Shown one piece after another: positions 1 to 8,248 of a DNA stretch of 64,000 nucleotides. The stretch is from assembly GCA_963705155.1 (NCBI GenBank), contig CAVPJC010000007.1, positions 52,447 to 116,446 on the forward strand, read 5' to 3'. Position 1 is the stretch's first letter, and each line of letters begins with the position of its first letter. A program made the translations under genes and the position numbers. The notes under the pieces are model-generated. The model was given only the letters and a program-made list of their open reading frames with translations. It searched no databases and was not told where the DNA came from. Origin of the DNA: CAVPJC01 sp963705155 (lineage in GTDB: Bacteria; Chloroflexota; Anaerolineae; Anaerolineales; UBA4823).

Positions 1-62
1 CCCGCACAACACCCCTCAATCACCTGATATACGGGCATCCCCCAGGCGCTCCCCCGTGTGAT

Positions 63-82
63 GCGGGCATCCCAATGCCCGC
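63..82. repeat. Palindromic intergenic repeat (family A)
   Basis: GCGGGCATCC/CAATGCCCGC is a short palindrome in the gene-free left edge of the window. It is a divergent member of the GGCAT...ATGCC palindrome family found in at least seven other gaps of the bacterial part. There is no T-run, so it is not a classical terminator. Confidence 0.5.
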
Positions 83-254
83 CCCTGCCGTCCACGAATG
101 ATCGCATGTCTTCGGCCTTCATGCGTGAATTCGTGATATTTTCATTCGTGAATGGCCTCGCATATCAAGATACCCGGCCATATGGTCAGGATTTGCCCCA
201 ATAAATAGGCCATTAATGGTAATATAACGTTTATTAAGCCAAATTGGGACACCG

Positions 255-2184
255 ATGAACTGTCTTTACTGTGACACAGTTCTTTCACCAGCCGATGCGA
301 TCTGCCCGGTATGCAGCGCCCCGGTGTTGCCGCCGGGAGACAGTACACCGCTGCTCGATTTTGCAGCCTTCATTGAAGAGCGCACGCATGCTTTTGCCGG
401 GCGTGAGTGGGTGTTGGACGCCGTGGATGCCTGGCTGGGCGACCCAACCGCCGGGCGGGCGTTCCTGATCGGCGGCCCACCGGGGACGGGCAAATCGGCC
501 GTTGCGGCGCGCCTGTACCAGACCAGCCGCTCTCCCCAATTTTCCGCAGGCCGGAGGAACCTGCGGCCGGGCTGGCTGGCGTATGCCCATTTCTGCCAGG
601 CCAATCACGAGCTCAGCCTGGCTCCGCGTGAGTTTGTCCGCAGCCTGTCGCTTGCCCTGGCCCGGCGCTACCCCGCTTTTGCCTCCATCTTGATCGAAAG
701 GAGCGATCCGCGCATCCGGTTTCACATTGTCCAGACAGTCGGTGAGGTTGCCGCCGGAGGCCAGGTTCAGGGGGTGGTGATCCAGGATTTGCATTTGCAA
801 GAGATGAGCCCGCGCTCGGCCTTCAGCGAGTACGTGCTGGCGCCATTGTTTCAGCTGTGCACGCCCGATTTTCAGCAGCAAATCGTCATCCTGGCCGAAC
901 TCGATGGACGAAGCGCGCACCTTCTCACCCACTGAAAACATCGCCCTGCTCTTGAAAAACCTCGTCAATCACCCCCAGGCCCTGCCAGCCCAGGTGCGGC
1001 TGGTGCTCACCGGGCGTTTTGCCGACCCCGACCTGCAGCGCACCTTCCGGCCCGCCGATCTGGATCTGGGGAGAGACGCCCCGGCTGGCGTTGAGGATGT
1101 GGTGGTCTTTGCCAGGCAGCGGCTTACTGAGCAGTTCCCGGATCAGGCTGAAGCAGCTGCACATGCGGTGGCGGAAGCCAGCCTGGGGAATTTTTTATAC
1201 GCCCAGTATGTCACCGACGACTTGCTGTCGGGTGAAAACTTTGATCTTACAGACATGAGCCTGCCGGACGGTCTGGAGGGGGTCTATCGCAGCTTCATCC
1301 AGCGCGAGCTTGAGCGGCGTCAATTGAAATGGGAAGAGAGCGATTTTCAAGAGCTTCTGGGTCTCCTGGCGGCTTCGCGCCAGCCAGGGCTAACCCGCGG
1401 CCAATTGGAAGGCATCACCACCTGGAAATGGGAAAGATTGGACGGCTGTATCCATGACGTCTACCAGTTCCTGGCGGGACCCCGCCTGGAAGGGCCTTTT
1501 CAGATCTACCACCAGTCCTTCCGGGAATTCCTGCTGGAAGATGCCGAGTATCCGGTTTACCCGGGGGCAGCGCATGCCCGCATCGGCGAATATTTTTCCG
1601 ACCGGCACCGGGGAAAATGGGCGCAAAGCCAGGATGAGTACGCCCTGCAGCACACCTTCAACCACCTGTTGGCGGCCTGCAGCGTGGCAGATGTCGCACC
1701 GGAAAAGCTGGACGGCCTGACCCGGCGGGTCGTCAGCCTGGCAACAACGCCGGCTTACCTGAAAAGAATCGCCGCCCTGAAAGGCCGCTACACCGCCGCG
1801 CTACAGGTGGCGGAGGCGCGCCGCCTGAAATCCGGTTGGCTTACCACGATGCACCTGGGTCTGGCCGAGCTGGCGGCTGTATTTTCAGGATTTCGGGATA
1901 CCCTGCGGCAGCGCCGGACCTTAAGCCAGTCTGAACTTAACCAGATTGATCTGACGGTGTATGAAGCCAGCCGGGTTGTCCAGGTTTCTGTCGAGAAAGT
2001 TCTTCAGATAGCTATGGAATTGAGCGGGAATGTGTTTGGTACACTGATCTTCAATAGTATGAAGAGTGTGCGCACATCGCGGAGATCACCCGGAAACAAA
2101 GGAAGAGAATTGGGTGGAAATCAAATATCAGAATTTCGGGAGTTGGTGCAAGGTGCGTTTGAACGTAACTTCACTTTCCGATAG
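255..2184 (+). CDS. Zinc-ribbon STAND/NACHT-type ATPase (one frameshift)
   Basis: This is a signal-transduction ATPase of the STAND class, with an unknown trigger. Residues 3-20 form a zinc ribbon (CLYC and CPVC pairs). A Walker A motif GGPPGTGKSA lies near residues 73-82, and a Walker B-like strand (VVIQDLH) near 176. A helical, winged-helix-like region follows (YRSFIQRELERR, then FQIYHQSFREFLLED), as in NACHT proteins. The frame changes near 900-906, where one extra G splits the reading; joined, it runs on without a break as LAELDEARTFSPTE. Proteins of this type often carry WD40 or TPR sensors after this region, but none is visible here. The protein is about 640 residues. STAND ATPases include defence, apoptosis-like and regulatory proteins; the family is clear, the role is not. 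Confidence 0.7.
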
Positions 2185-2532
2185 CCTCACCGAAGTGCGC
2201 CAGACCACGGTTTATCATTTCTCCAGGGGTCGAGCGAGTATACCGGAAAATTCTACCCTTCTTCTCAGACTCGTCACCGTCAATATATGACAACTACCTG
2301 TCCGATGTGTTTGATATCGCTCAGGCAGACCCGGTGCGAGGGAGTGCACCTGCCAATTTGAGCATTCCCCTTGCAGATATTAATTTCGCCGTCTGGCCCG
2401 TCGCCTTTCTCCTTCAATTTCCAGCCAGTATCAGCTCATTTGTTCCTGTGTTTTACAGGCTTTTCACGTTCTGCCTGGATAGACTGCGCCTGGTTATATG
2501 GGAATGAATTTATTATAGGCGTATTTCTTATC
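2185..2532. other. Gap without a supported gene
   Basis: Short open frames exist here in all directions, but none has a convincing start or recognisable composition. One frame overlapping the end of the ATPase (2066-2290) could be a frameshifted tail, but nothing supports that over chance. Confidence 0.4.
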
Positions 2533-2790
2533 ATGGAATTTCATATCTGGAAGAAAGTGCACCAGACCAGGCAGGCCGAAAAACAAGCCGGCAAACCGCT
2601 GCCAGGCGGGGCGATTTACAAGACAATCTGGCAGTTAAACCTGATCTATTTATGGATTTATTATCTTTATTCTGGCACTGAGGTTGGAGCCAGATACCTA
2701 TTATCTTCTCATTTTTCTTTTGTATCCTTCCTTCTGGATTTATTATTATGGCCGCTTTTTATCGGCCTGAAAAAACAAAACGCAACCTGA
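2533..2790 (+). CDS. Small hypothetical membrane protein
   Basis: An 85-residue frame starting MEFHIWKKVHQ. It has a charged, soluble N-terminal third and two hydrophobic helices (around IWQLNLIYLWIYYLY and FSFVSFLLDLLLWPLFIG), ending in a basic tail. The frame stays open upstream, but the sequence before this ATG is not protein-like, so I chose the internal start. No family is recognised. It may be unexpressed. Confidence 0.35.
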   Translation: MEFHIWKKVHQTRQAEKQAGKPLPGGAIYKTIWQLNLIYLWIYYLYSGTEVGARYLLSSHFSFVSFLLDLLLWPLFIGLKKQNAT

Positions 2791-2852
2791 AACCCAATCT
2801 CCATTCTCTAATCTCGAATCTCTTTCCCCATCCTGGCGTATAATACACCCCT

Positions 2853-4035
2853 ATGTTCTCCCGTAACTTGATTCTGTTGACCCTCGGGCAGGCGCTGAGC
2901 ATGTCCGGGCTGGCCGCGGTGGCTCTGGTGGGCGGCATTATCGGCGCCCGGCTGGCGCCCTCCGAAAGCCTGACCACGCTGCCCATTTCGCCTGATGGTG
3001 GTGGGCACGGCGCTCTCGATCATCCCGGCGGCGCTGCTGATGCGGCGCTTCGGCCGGCGGCTGGGGTTTCTCCTGGGTTCGGCGGGGGCATTGCTGGCGT
3101 CGCTGCTGGCGGCCTTTGCCATCCAGCAGGCCAGCTTCGCCCTGTTTTGCCTGGCGGGGCTGCTGATCGGCGCCAACAGCGCCTTCATCCAGCAGGTGCG
3201 CTTTGCGGCGACTGAAAGCGTCGCCCCGGCGCTGGCCGGGCGGGCGGTTTCGTTTGTGCTGGTGGGCGGCATCTTTGCCGGTTACATCGGCCCCGAGCTG
3301 GCCCGCCGCAGCAAAGACCTGCTGCCCTACGGCGAATTCAGCGGCTCGTTTGTGGTCATGGCGGTGCTCTACGCCCTGGTGGTGGCGCTGTTTATCTTCC
3401 TTAAAGACATCGTCCCCCAGGTAGAGCACGCCAGCGGCGAGGAGCGCCCGCTGCGGCGCATTGCCGCGCAGCCGGTCTTCCTCACGGCGGTTTTCTCCGG
3501 GGCGGTGGCTTACGGGGTGATGAGCTTTATCATGACCGCCACCCCGGTTTACATGAACCACGTGGAGCATTTTGACCTGGCGCAGACCTCGTTTGTGATC
3601 CAATCGCACATCATGGCGATGTTCGTGCCGTCGCTCTTCACCGGCTTTCTGCTGGAGCGTTTTGGCAGCCGGCGCATCATGCTGGGGGGTCTGGCCTGTC
3701 TTTTTGCCACGGTGATGATCGGCGTTGCCAGCCGCGAGCTGCTGCACTTCTGGGGGGCGCTGGTGCTGCTGGGGCTGGGCTGGAACTTTCTCTTTGTGGG
3801 CGGCACCGTGCTGCTCACCGAGAGCTACCAGCCCGCCGAGCGTTTCAAAGCCCAGGCCGCCAACGATTTTTCCATCATGGCGATCCAGGCTTTCACTTCG
3901 CTTTCGGCGGGCAGCGTGCTCTTTGCCACCAACTGGGATACGCTCAACCTGATCAACCTGCCCTTCCTGGCGCTCAACCTGGTCGCACTGCTGCTGCTCT
4001 TTCGCCGGCCGCGCCTGGCGGCCGCCCCCGGATGA
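2853..4035 (+). CDS. Major facilitator superfamily transporter (one frameshift)
   Basis: A 12-helix MFS permease of about 394 residues in the cytoplasmic membrane; the substrate cannot be told. It starts MFSRNLILLTLGQALSMSG. The inter-helix loop between TM2 and TM3 is LLMRRFGRRLGFLLGSAG, the usual G-x-x-x-D/R-R-x-G-R/K-like signature, and a second copy-like loop LLERFGSRRIMLGG opens the second half, as expected for the two-bundle fold. The frame changes near 2985, where an extra base breaks TTLPISLMVVGTALS; both sides belong to one protein. A small gene follows 8 bases later and may be co-transcribed. Confidence 0.8.
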
Positions 4036-4042
4036 CAAAATC

Positions 4043-4283
4043 ATGATGCAGAACAGTCTCGATCTTGCCCGCCAGCTTACCGCCCGGTTGGAACGCCTGT
4101 CGGTCGATTCGATCTGGGCGCGGCGCGCCTTCCGGGACGCGTGGCAACCTGCTGCGCTGCCTGGAGCAGGCCGAAGCCGGCGACCCGGACGCCCTGCAGC
4201 GCCTGCCGGGGCTGGTGGAGCAGGGTTACATCCTGCTCAACCGCGCCGCCCGCGAAATCCCTGCGCCGCAAGAGCGCCCTTAA
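4043..4283 (+). CDS. Small conserved hypothetical protein (one frameshift)
   Basis: Joined across a shift near 4125-4130, this gives a helical protein of about 78 residues. It starts MMQNSLDLARQLTARLERL and continues as GNLLRCLEQAEAGDPDALQR, then LVEQGYILLNRAAREI. The regular heptad-like leucines suggest a helical bundle. It starts 8 bases after the MFS stop, suggesting co-transcription. Function unknown. Confidence 0.5.
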
Positions 4284-4286
4284 TCC

Positions 4287-4342
4287 GGCATCCCCCAGCA
4301 GGTTAACCCGTTAAAAATGGGGCATCCCCCACCGGGTTAACC
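4287..4342. repeat. Two tandem 34-base direct repeats containing GGTTAACC
   Basis: Two copies, starting at 4287 and 4321, share GGCATCCCCCA, a variable CnG, the palindrome GGTTAACC (4301-4308 and 4335-4342) and then a TTAAAAAT tail. They sit directly upstream of the LexA box and the operon at 4434, so they may be operator sites for an additional regulator. The first half resembles the family A palindromes of the genome. Confidence 0.55.
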
Positions 4343-4362
4343 TTAAAAATCACCCTTACATA

Positions 4363-4374
4363 GAACAAATGTTC
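4363..4374. promoter_or_regulatory. LexA (SOS) box, Gram-positive type
   Basis: GAACAAATGTTC fits GAAC-N4-GTTC, the LexA operator consensus known from Firmicutes, Actinobacteria and Chloroflexota. It lies 60 bases before the ATG of the three-gene operon at 4434, a normal position for repression. An exact match to the eight fixed bases in one gap is suggestive, and the position makes it credible. Confidence 0.65.
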
Positions 4375-4433
4375 GATCTATAATCAGCCTGACAGACCAC
4401 GCTGGCAAAATTTTCAATCCCGGAGGCTGAACC

Positions 4434-5039
4434 ATGAGCGAAGCATCTCTGACACCCGATGAAATCCGCGTCTTCCGCGCCATCAAAAAAACCGCCGCCA
4501 TCTACCTGCTCCTGGTGCGCCTGGCGCGTCCCGCCGGCGAGGTGGAGCTGGCCCGCATCCTGGAGATGGACCCGGAAACGGCGCGCATCCACCTCAACTC
4601 GCTGGCTGCCATCGGCCTGCTGCTGCGCGGCAGTGTGCATGCCGGCTGGCGCTTGAGCACGCTGGGAGGCGGGCTGCTCAACGGCGAAAACGCGGAATTC
4701 GACCCTACTACTACTGCTGAAGAGATTCAGGAATCAAATCAAGTTATGGCAGCAGCAGAAGAAGAGGCGGAAACCGGGCGTTTTTTCAAAGCGCGCCAGG
4801 CGCTGCGCGAGTGCGGCATCGGCGAGCCGACCGCCAGCCGGGTGGCGGCGCTGCGGCATGTGACCCCCGAGTTTATCCGCGCCCACGGGTTGAAGGCCCG
4901 CCAGGAGGGGTCGCCATCCGGGCTGCTGGTGCACCGCATCCGCTGCGGCGACCCGGCCCCCGAGCTGAACGCCTCCGGGCACCTCTCGAACTGCACCTGC
5001 GACGCCTGCCAGCGGGCAAAGTACCGCTTTGATGAATAA
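4434..5039 (+). CDS. Two-HTH DNA-binding protein, first gene of LexA-box operon
   Basis: A 201-residue protein. Residues 10-75 look like a winged helix (a marR/ROK-like stretch, EVELARILEMDPETARIHLN). After an acidic linker (AAAEEEAETG) comes a second helix-turn-helix (ARQALRECGIGEPTASRVAA then VTPEFIRAHGLKARQ), of the kind seen in replication or primosome-type proteins of phages and plasmids. The tail has a Cys pair CTCDAC. The start follows CCCGGAGGCTGAACC, a good ribosome site. It overlaps the next gene by 8 bases (ATGAATAA). The LexA box upstream implies DNA-damage induction. I recognise no named family, so the role in DNA replication or element biology is inference. Confidence 0.65.
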   Translation: MSEASLTPDEIRVFRAIKKTAAIYLLLVRLARPAGEVELARILEMDPETARIHLNSLAAIGLLLRGSVHAGWRLSTLGGGLLNGENAEFDPTTTAEEIQESNQVMAAAEEEAETGRFFKARQALRECGIGEPTASRVAALRHVTPEFIRAHGLKARQEGSPSGLLVHRIRCGDPAPELNASGHLSNCTCDACQRAKYRFDE

Positions 5040-5502
5040 GCTGGAAGAGTATGTCGCCGCCGCCCTGCGCAGGCTTAAGGCCGGGATGCAGCCTGCTGAC
5101 GGCGCCCACCCCGGCGGCAGATCCGCGCCTGCTGGCGAAAACGGCCCGCTGGACGGTGTGGAGCTGGCCCTTGCCAGCCGCGCCGCCGACCTGGCGCTCT
5201 CCCAGACCCTGCTGCGCCTGGAGGTGCTGCGCTGCTGGCTGTTGTTAAGCCCGCGGGAGCGTGAGGTGGCCCTGCTGGTGCGGGATGGCTGCACGAACCG
5301 CGAGGCGGCCCGGCGCCTGACCGTCAGCCTGAGCACCGCCAAAACGCTGGCCCGGCGCGCCGCCCTTAAAATGCAGGTCGGCACACGCTCCGAGCTGCGC
5401 CGCATGATGCTGGCAATCGATTGGGAAGATGAGCTTCTTCAGGGAAATCCCGTCCCGCCCGCCGCCTCGCCCGGCGCGCCGCCCTCGCCGAGACCGCCGT
5501 GA
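5032..5502 (+). CDS. LuxR-type HTH protein, second gene of LexA-box operon
   Basis: A 156-residue protein. The C-terminal part is a LuxR/FixJ/sigma-70 region 4-type helix-turn-helix: LSPREREVALLVRDGCTNRE, then AARRLTVSLSTAKTLARRAA. The N-terminal 70 residues are helical and low in motif content; no receiver or ligand domain is visible, so it could act as a small anti-repressor or a sigma-like factor. The ATG overlaps the stop of the previous gene, implying translational coupling. The Pro-rich end overlaps the next gene by 74 bases. Confidence 0.65.
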   Translation: MNKLEEYVAAALRRLKAGMQPADGAHPGGRSAPAGENGPLDGVELALASRAADLALSQTLLRLEVLRCWLLLSPREREVALLVRDGCTNREAARRLTVSLSTAKTLARRAALKMQVGTRSELRRMMLAIDWEDELLQGNPVPPAASPGAPPSPRPP

Positions 5503-5710
5503 GGTTTCAGCCGCGGCGGCAGCCGCTCCGCTGTGCGACTGCGGACAGGCGGCGGTGGCGCTGGTGCAGGTTCGCGTCGGCTCCCGCAAGGCCAGCTACA
5601 CGGTGGACCTGCAGCTGTGTCCGGCCTGCCTGGCTGAAGAACAGGAAACCCGCCGCCGGCTGGGCCTGCCGCCGGTGGTTGAGCAAACTGTGATGCCGCC
5701 GGAGGCGTGA
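5429..5710 (+). CDS. Small Cys-pair protein, third gene of LexA-box operon
   Basis: A 93-residue frame that begins inside the end of the LuxR-type gene. The first 30 residues are Arg/Pro-rich, and part of that stretch may be an over-long start. The core CDCGQAAVALVQVRVGSRKA, followed by LQLCPACLAEEQETRR, places two Cys pairs about 30 residues apart, as in a zinc ribbon. It ends 3 bases before the convergent sensor kinase gene. Function unknown; position suggests it belongs with the two DNA-binding proteins upstream. Confidence 0.5.
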   Translation: MSFFREIPSRPPPRPARRPRRDRREVSAAAAAAPLCDCGQAAVALVQVRVGSRKASYTVDLQLCPACLAEEQETRRRLGLPPVVEQTVMPPEA

Positions 5711-5713
5711 AGG

Positions 5714-6833
5714 CTAACCCGGTTGGTCGGGGAGCTCAATCTCGAAGCGCGTGCCCTGCCCTTCCTGGCTGCTGGCGCTGATCCTGCCGCCGTGGGCCTC
5801 CACCAGCTGGCGGGCGATCGCCAGGCCCAGGCCGCTGCCTGCGCCGCTCTGCCGCTGGCGGGCGCGGTCGCCGCGCCAGAAACGGTCAAAAATGAAGGGC
5901 AGGTCTTCCGCCGGGATGCCCGCCCCGCTGTCGGATACGCTCAAGCGCAGCCCGCCTTCGATGGGATCCGCGCCCAGATGGATGGATCCGCCGGAGGGTG
6001 TGTAGCGCAGGGCGTTGCCCACCAGGTTGGAGAGCACCTGGGTCATGCGGCCTTCATCGATGGGAATGTTCAGGGGTTGTCCACCGGCGGGCAGGTCCAC
6101 CTCCAGGCTCACGCCGGCGGCCGCGGCCGGGGCGGCAAAACTGGCAGCGACATCTTTGAGCAGGGCGGCGGCGTCTGTCTCGCTGCGGTGCAGCGGCAGC
6201 TGGCCCGATTCGGCCAGCGACAGGGTCTGCAGGTCTTCAACCAGGCGCCCCAGGTGGTGGGTTTCATCCAGAACAGCGTTCAGGTTCTCGGGGGTGGGGG
6301 TGTAGACGCCGTCCAGCATGCCCTCCAGGTTGCCCTGGATGATGTGCAGGGGGTTGCGCAGCTCGTGGGCCACGTCGGCGCTCAAATTACGGCGCTGCTG
6401 TTCGGCGCGCCTCAGCTCACCGGTCATACGGTTGAAGCTGCGCGCCAGGCGGCGCATCTCAACCGGGCCGGTTTCGCCGACCCGCACGTTAAAATCGCCT
6501 TCCGCCACGGCATCGGCGGCGCTCATGATCTCAGCCATCGGCCGGCCGTAGCGCCGGAACGTCCAGCCGCCCAGGAAGACCAGCAGCAGGCCAAAGAAAA
6601 ACGGCGCCAGGCACAGCACCGGCCAGAAGAACCCCGGGCGGGGGTGCTGGCTGCCCCACGGCCCCAGGAGCAGGCCCAGAACCACCCCCAGCCCCAGGAC
6701 GAACAGCAGGAAAAAGGACAGCAGGATCATGGCGAAGCGGGCGAACAGAAAACGCCGGCGGCTGGCAAGATCAACCGTGCCAGTTTTGCGGTGGGCCGTG
6801 CATCCAGGGCGGGGGACCGTGAGGCATCTTCAT
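5714..6833 (-). CDS. Sensor histidine kinase with HAMP domain (frameshift near start)
   Basis: A membrane sensor kinase. From the ATG at 6730 it shows two hydrophobic helices (residues 1-22 and 33-56), a HAMP linker (RYGRPMAEIMSAADAVAEGD), the H-box DVAHELRNPLH with the phospho-accepting His near residue 122, an N-box NLVGNALRYTP, and G-boxes DSGAGIPAED and GSGLGLAIARQL. I place the true start at 6833, where ATGA overlaps the stop of the regulator gene. That frame gives MKMPHGPPPWMHGPPQNWHG, a His/Pro/Trp-rich start typical of Chloroflexota kinases, and a one-base shift near 6775 joins it to TVDLASRRRFLFARFAMILL. It pairs with the adjacent OmpR-type regulator. Confidence 0.85.
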
Positions 6834-7516
6834 TCCTGAGGGCGGAAACGGTAGCCCACCCCGTAGATGGTTTCGATGTACTGCGGGTGGGCCGGGTCGC
6901 TTTCCAGCTTGCGGCGCAGGTTTTTGATGTGGGAATCGATGCTGCGGTCGAAGCTGCCGATGGCGGCCCCGTGCAGGGCATCCATCAGTTGTTCGCGGGT
7001 AAGGGTTTGCCCGGGGGAACCCGCCAGCAGCGCCAGCAGCTCGAATTCATGGGGCGTCAGGCGCACATCTACCCCGGGCAGGCGGGCGCGCCGCCCGCCG
7101 AAATCGATCTCCAGGGCGCCCAGGCGCAGGGCGGCGGGCGGTTTCAACTGCCCGCGCGAGCGGCGCAGCAGGGCGCGGGCACGCGCCGTCAGCGCCCGCG
7201 GCGAGAACGGCTTGCTGACGTAGTCATCGGCGCCCAGCTCCAGACCGAGCACCTGGTCGCTCTCTTCGCTGCGGGCCGTCAGCATGATGATGGGCACATC
7301 GCTCTCGCGGCGCAGCGCCCGGCAGACATCCCAGCCGTCCATGCCGGGCAGCATGATGTCGAGCACCACCAGGTCGGGCTGCTCGCTGCGGAAAGCCGCC
7401 AGCGCCCCGGCGCCATCCGAGGCGCTGATCACGCGGAAGCCGTCCCGCTCCAGGTAATCGCGGGCCAGCCTGACAATTTTGGCTTCGTCGTCGACGATGA
7501 GGATGATCTCGTTCAT
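6830..7516 (-). CDS. OmpR/PhoB-type response regulator
   Basis: A 228-residue two-domain regulator. The receiver has the acidic pair D9/D10, phospho-acceptor D53 in LVVLDIMLPG, T80 and K102 in YVSKPFS. The C-terminal winged helix carries LTPHEFELLALLAGSPGQ, RSIDSHIKNLRRKLE and GVGYRFRP, the usual OmpR landmarks. It is intact. Its TGA overlaps the kinase start by four bases, so the two are one operon. It likely also governs the small membrane protein gene upstream at 7638-8119, which runs in the same direction. Confidence 0.92.
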   Translation of the reverse strand: MNEIILIVDDEAKIVRLARDYLERDGFRVISASDGAGALAAFRSEQPDLVVLDIMLPGMDGWDVCRALRRESDVPIIMLTARSEESDQVLGLELGADDYVSKPFSPRALTARARALLRRSRGQLKPPAALRLGALEIDFGGRRARLPGVDVRLTPHEFELLALLAGSPGQTLTREQLMDALHGAAIGSFDRSIDSHIKNLRRKLESDPAHPQYIETIYGVGYRFRPQE

Positions 7517-7564
7517 GGTTGGATTTTAACCCAGGTTGGGGGATGTTTTCCATTTTGGCGCAGG

Positions 7565-7592
7565 CAGGCCTGGCACCCCCATGCCAGACCTG
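7565..7592. repeat. Palindromic intergenic repeat (family A)
   Basis: CAGGCCTGGCA...TGCCAGACCTG forms an imperfect palindrome between the regulator gene and the small membrane protein gene. It is adjacent to a second copy at 7606-7627. Confidence 0.55.
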
Positions 7593-7605
7593 CACTTCAC
7601 CTGAA

Positions 7606-7627
7606 GACCGGCATCCCCATGCCGGTC
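7606..7627. repeat. Palindromic intergenic repeat (family A)
   Basis: GACCGGCATC/CCCATGCCGGTC, a near-perfect palindrome with an asymmetric centre. It lies just after the stop of the gene at 7638-8119 and could act as an mRNA 3' end stabiliser. Confidence 0.6.
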
Positions 7628-7637
7628 GTGGCGGCGG

Positions 7638-8119
7638 CTATTCGGCGGCGGGAGCGGCCGGCGGTTGGCCGGGGCCATCGCCGGGCTTCTCAGGCTCTGC
7701 ATGCCTCATCCAGGGCGGGCCATCCCAGCCGTGCGGTCCGTGCTGGCCCCAGGCATGGCGACGCCACGGTCGGAACATGCCGAAGAAAAACAGCGGCAGC
7801 AGCAGCGCCAGGCAGGTGAACCCGAAAAACGGGAAGGCGAAAAAGCCAAAATGCGGGCCGTAGAACGGGCGGTAATACGGGGGGTAGAAATTTCGACCGT
7901 ACGGGTCGAGAGGCGCCGCCCCCTGGGGTGCGGCGCCCCGAGGGCGGCGCCCTGGGGGGCGATCTGCTCGCCGGGGGCAGTTTGTGCGCTGGCTGCCAGG
8001 CCTTGCGCATAGCCATTAGAAAGCCCGGCCCGGTACAGGGCGTTCGCGCCTACGAACAATCCGGCGATGAGCAGCAGGGCCAGGGTGGTACGAATTACAA
8101 ACGGGACAAAGCGGTACAT
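7638..8119 (-). CDS. Small membrane protein linked to the two-component system (frameshift)
   Basis: Joined across a shift near 7918-7928, this is a protein of about 160 residues. It has an N-terminal helix (MYRFVPFVIRTTLALLLIAG), an Ala/Gly/Gln-rich linker, and then, in the third frame, an aromatic and proline-rich stretch (LDPYGRNFYPPYYRPFYGPH), a second helix (FFAFPFFGFTCLALLLPLFF), and a His/Trp/Gly-rich cytoplasmic end reaching TAG at 7638. The start at 8119 is set by GGAGG five bases before ATG. Proteins of this shape often sit beside kinase/regulator pairs in Anaerolineae, so a role as an envelope-stress or metal-related target is inference. Confidence 0.65.
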
Positions 8120-8124
8120 GTTAA

Positions 8125-8192
8125 CCTCCATATTTTCTCAAACAGTTTTGGTACGCTGATTGTCCCAAAAGAGTGTGGAGAAAATATGGAGG
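8125..8192 (-). promoter_or_regulatory. Leader hairpin sequestering a ribosome binding site
   Basis: CCTCCATATTTTCTC (8125-8139) is the exact reverse complement of GAGAAAATATGGAGG (8178-8192), and TTTTGG/CCAAAA pairs again inside the loop. In the leftward transcript the 3' arm ends in the GGAGG that serves the ATG at 8119, so folding would hide the ribosome binding site. A protein operator of the same symmetry is the alternative. Confidence 0.6.
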
Positions 8193-8248
8193 CGCCTGGC
8201 AGGCAGTGTGGAGAATCCAGAACAGGAAGTTGACCTGGCTCTCGCCCG

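Noticed and set aside
2066..2290. A 74-residue frame overlapping the end of the STAND ATPase
   Set aside because: It could be a frameshifted tail, but it has no recognisable composition or motif beyond chance.
2938..4044. A 368-residue frame opposite the MFS gene
   Set aside because: Highly charged, His/Gln/Arg-rich antisense text; the membrane protein on the other strand is clear.
5723..7819. A 698-residue open frame on the plus strand opposite the kinase/regulator genes
   Set aside because: It is the antisense of two clear two-component genes; its composition (Ala/Gln/His/Val-rich) is that of a high-GC shadow frame and it has no domain.
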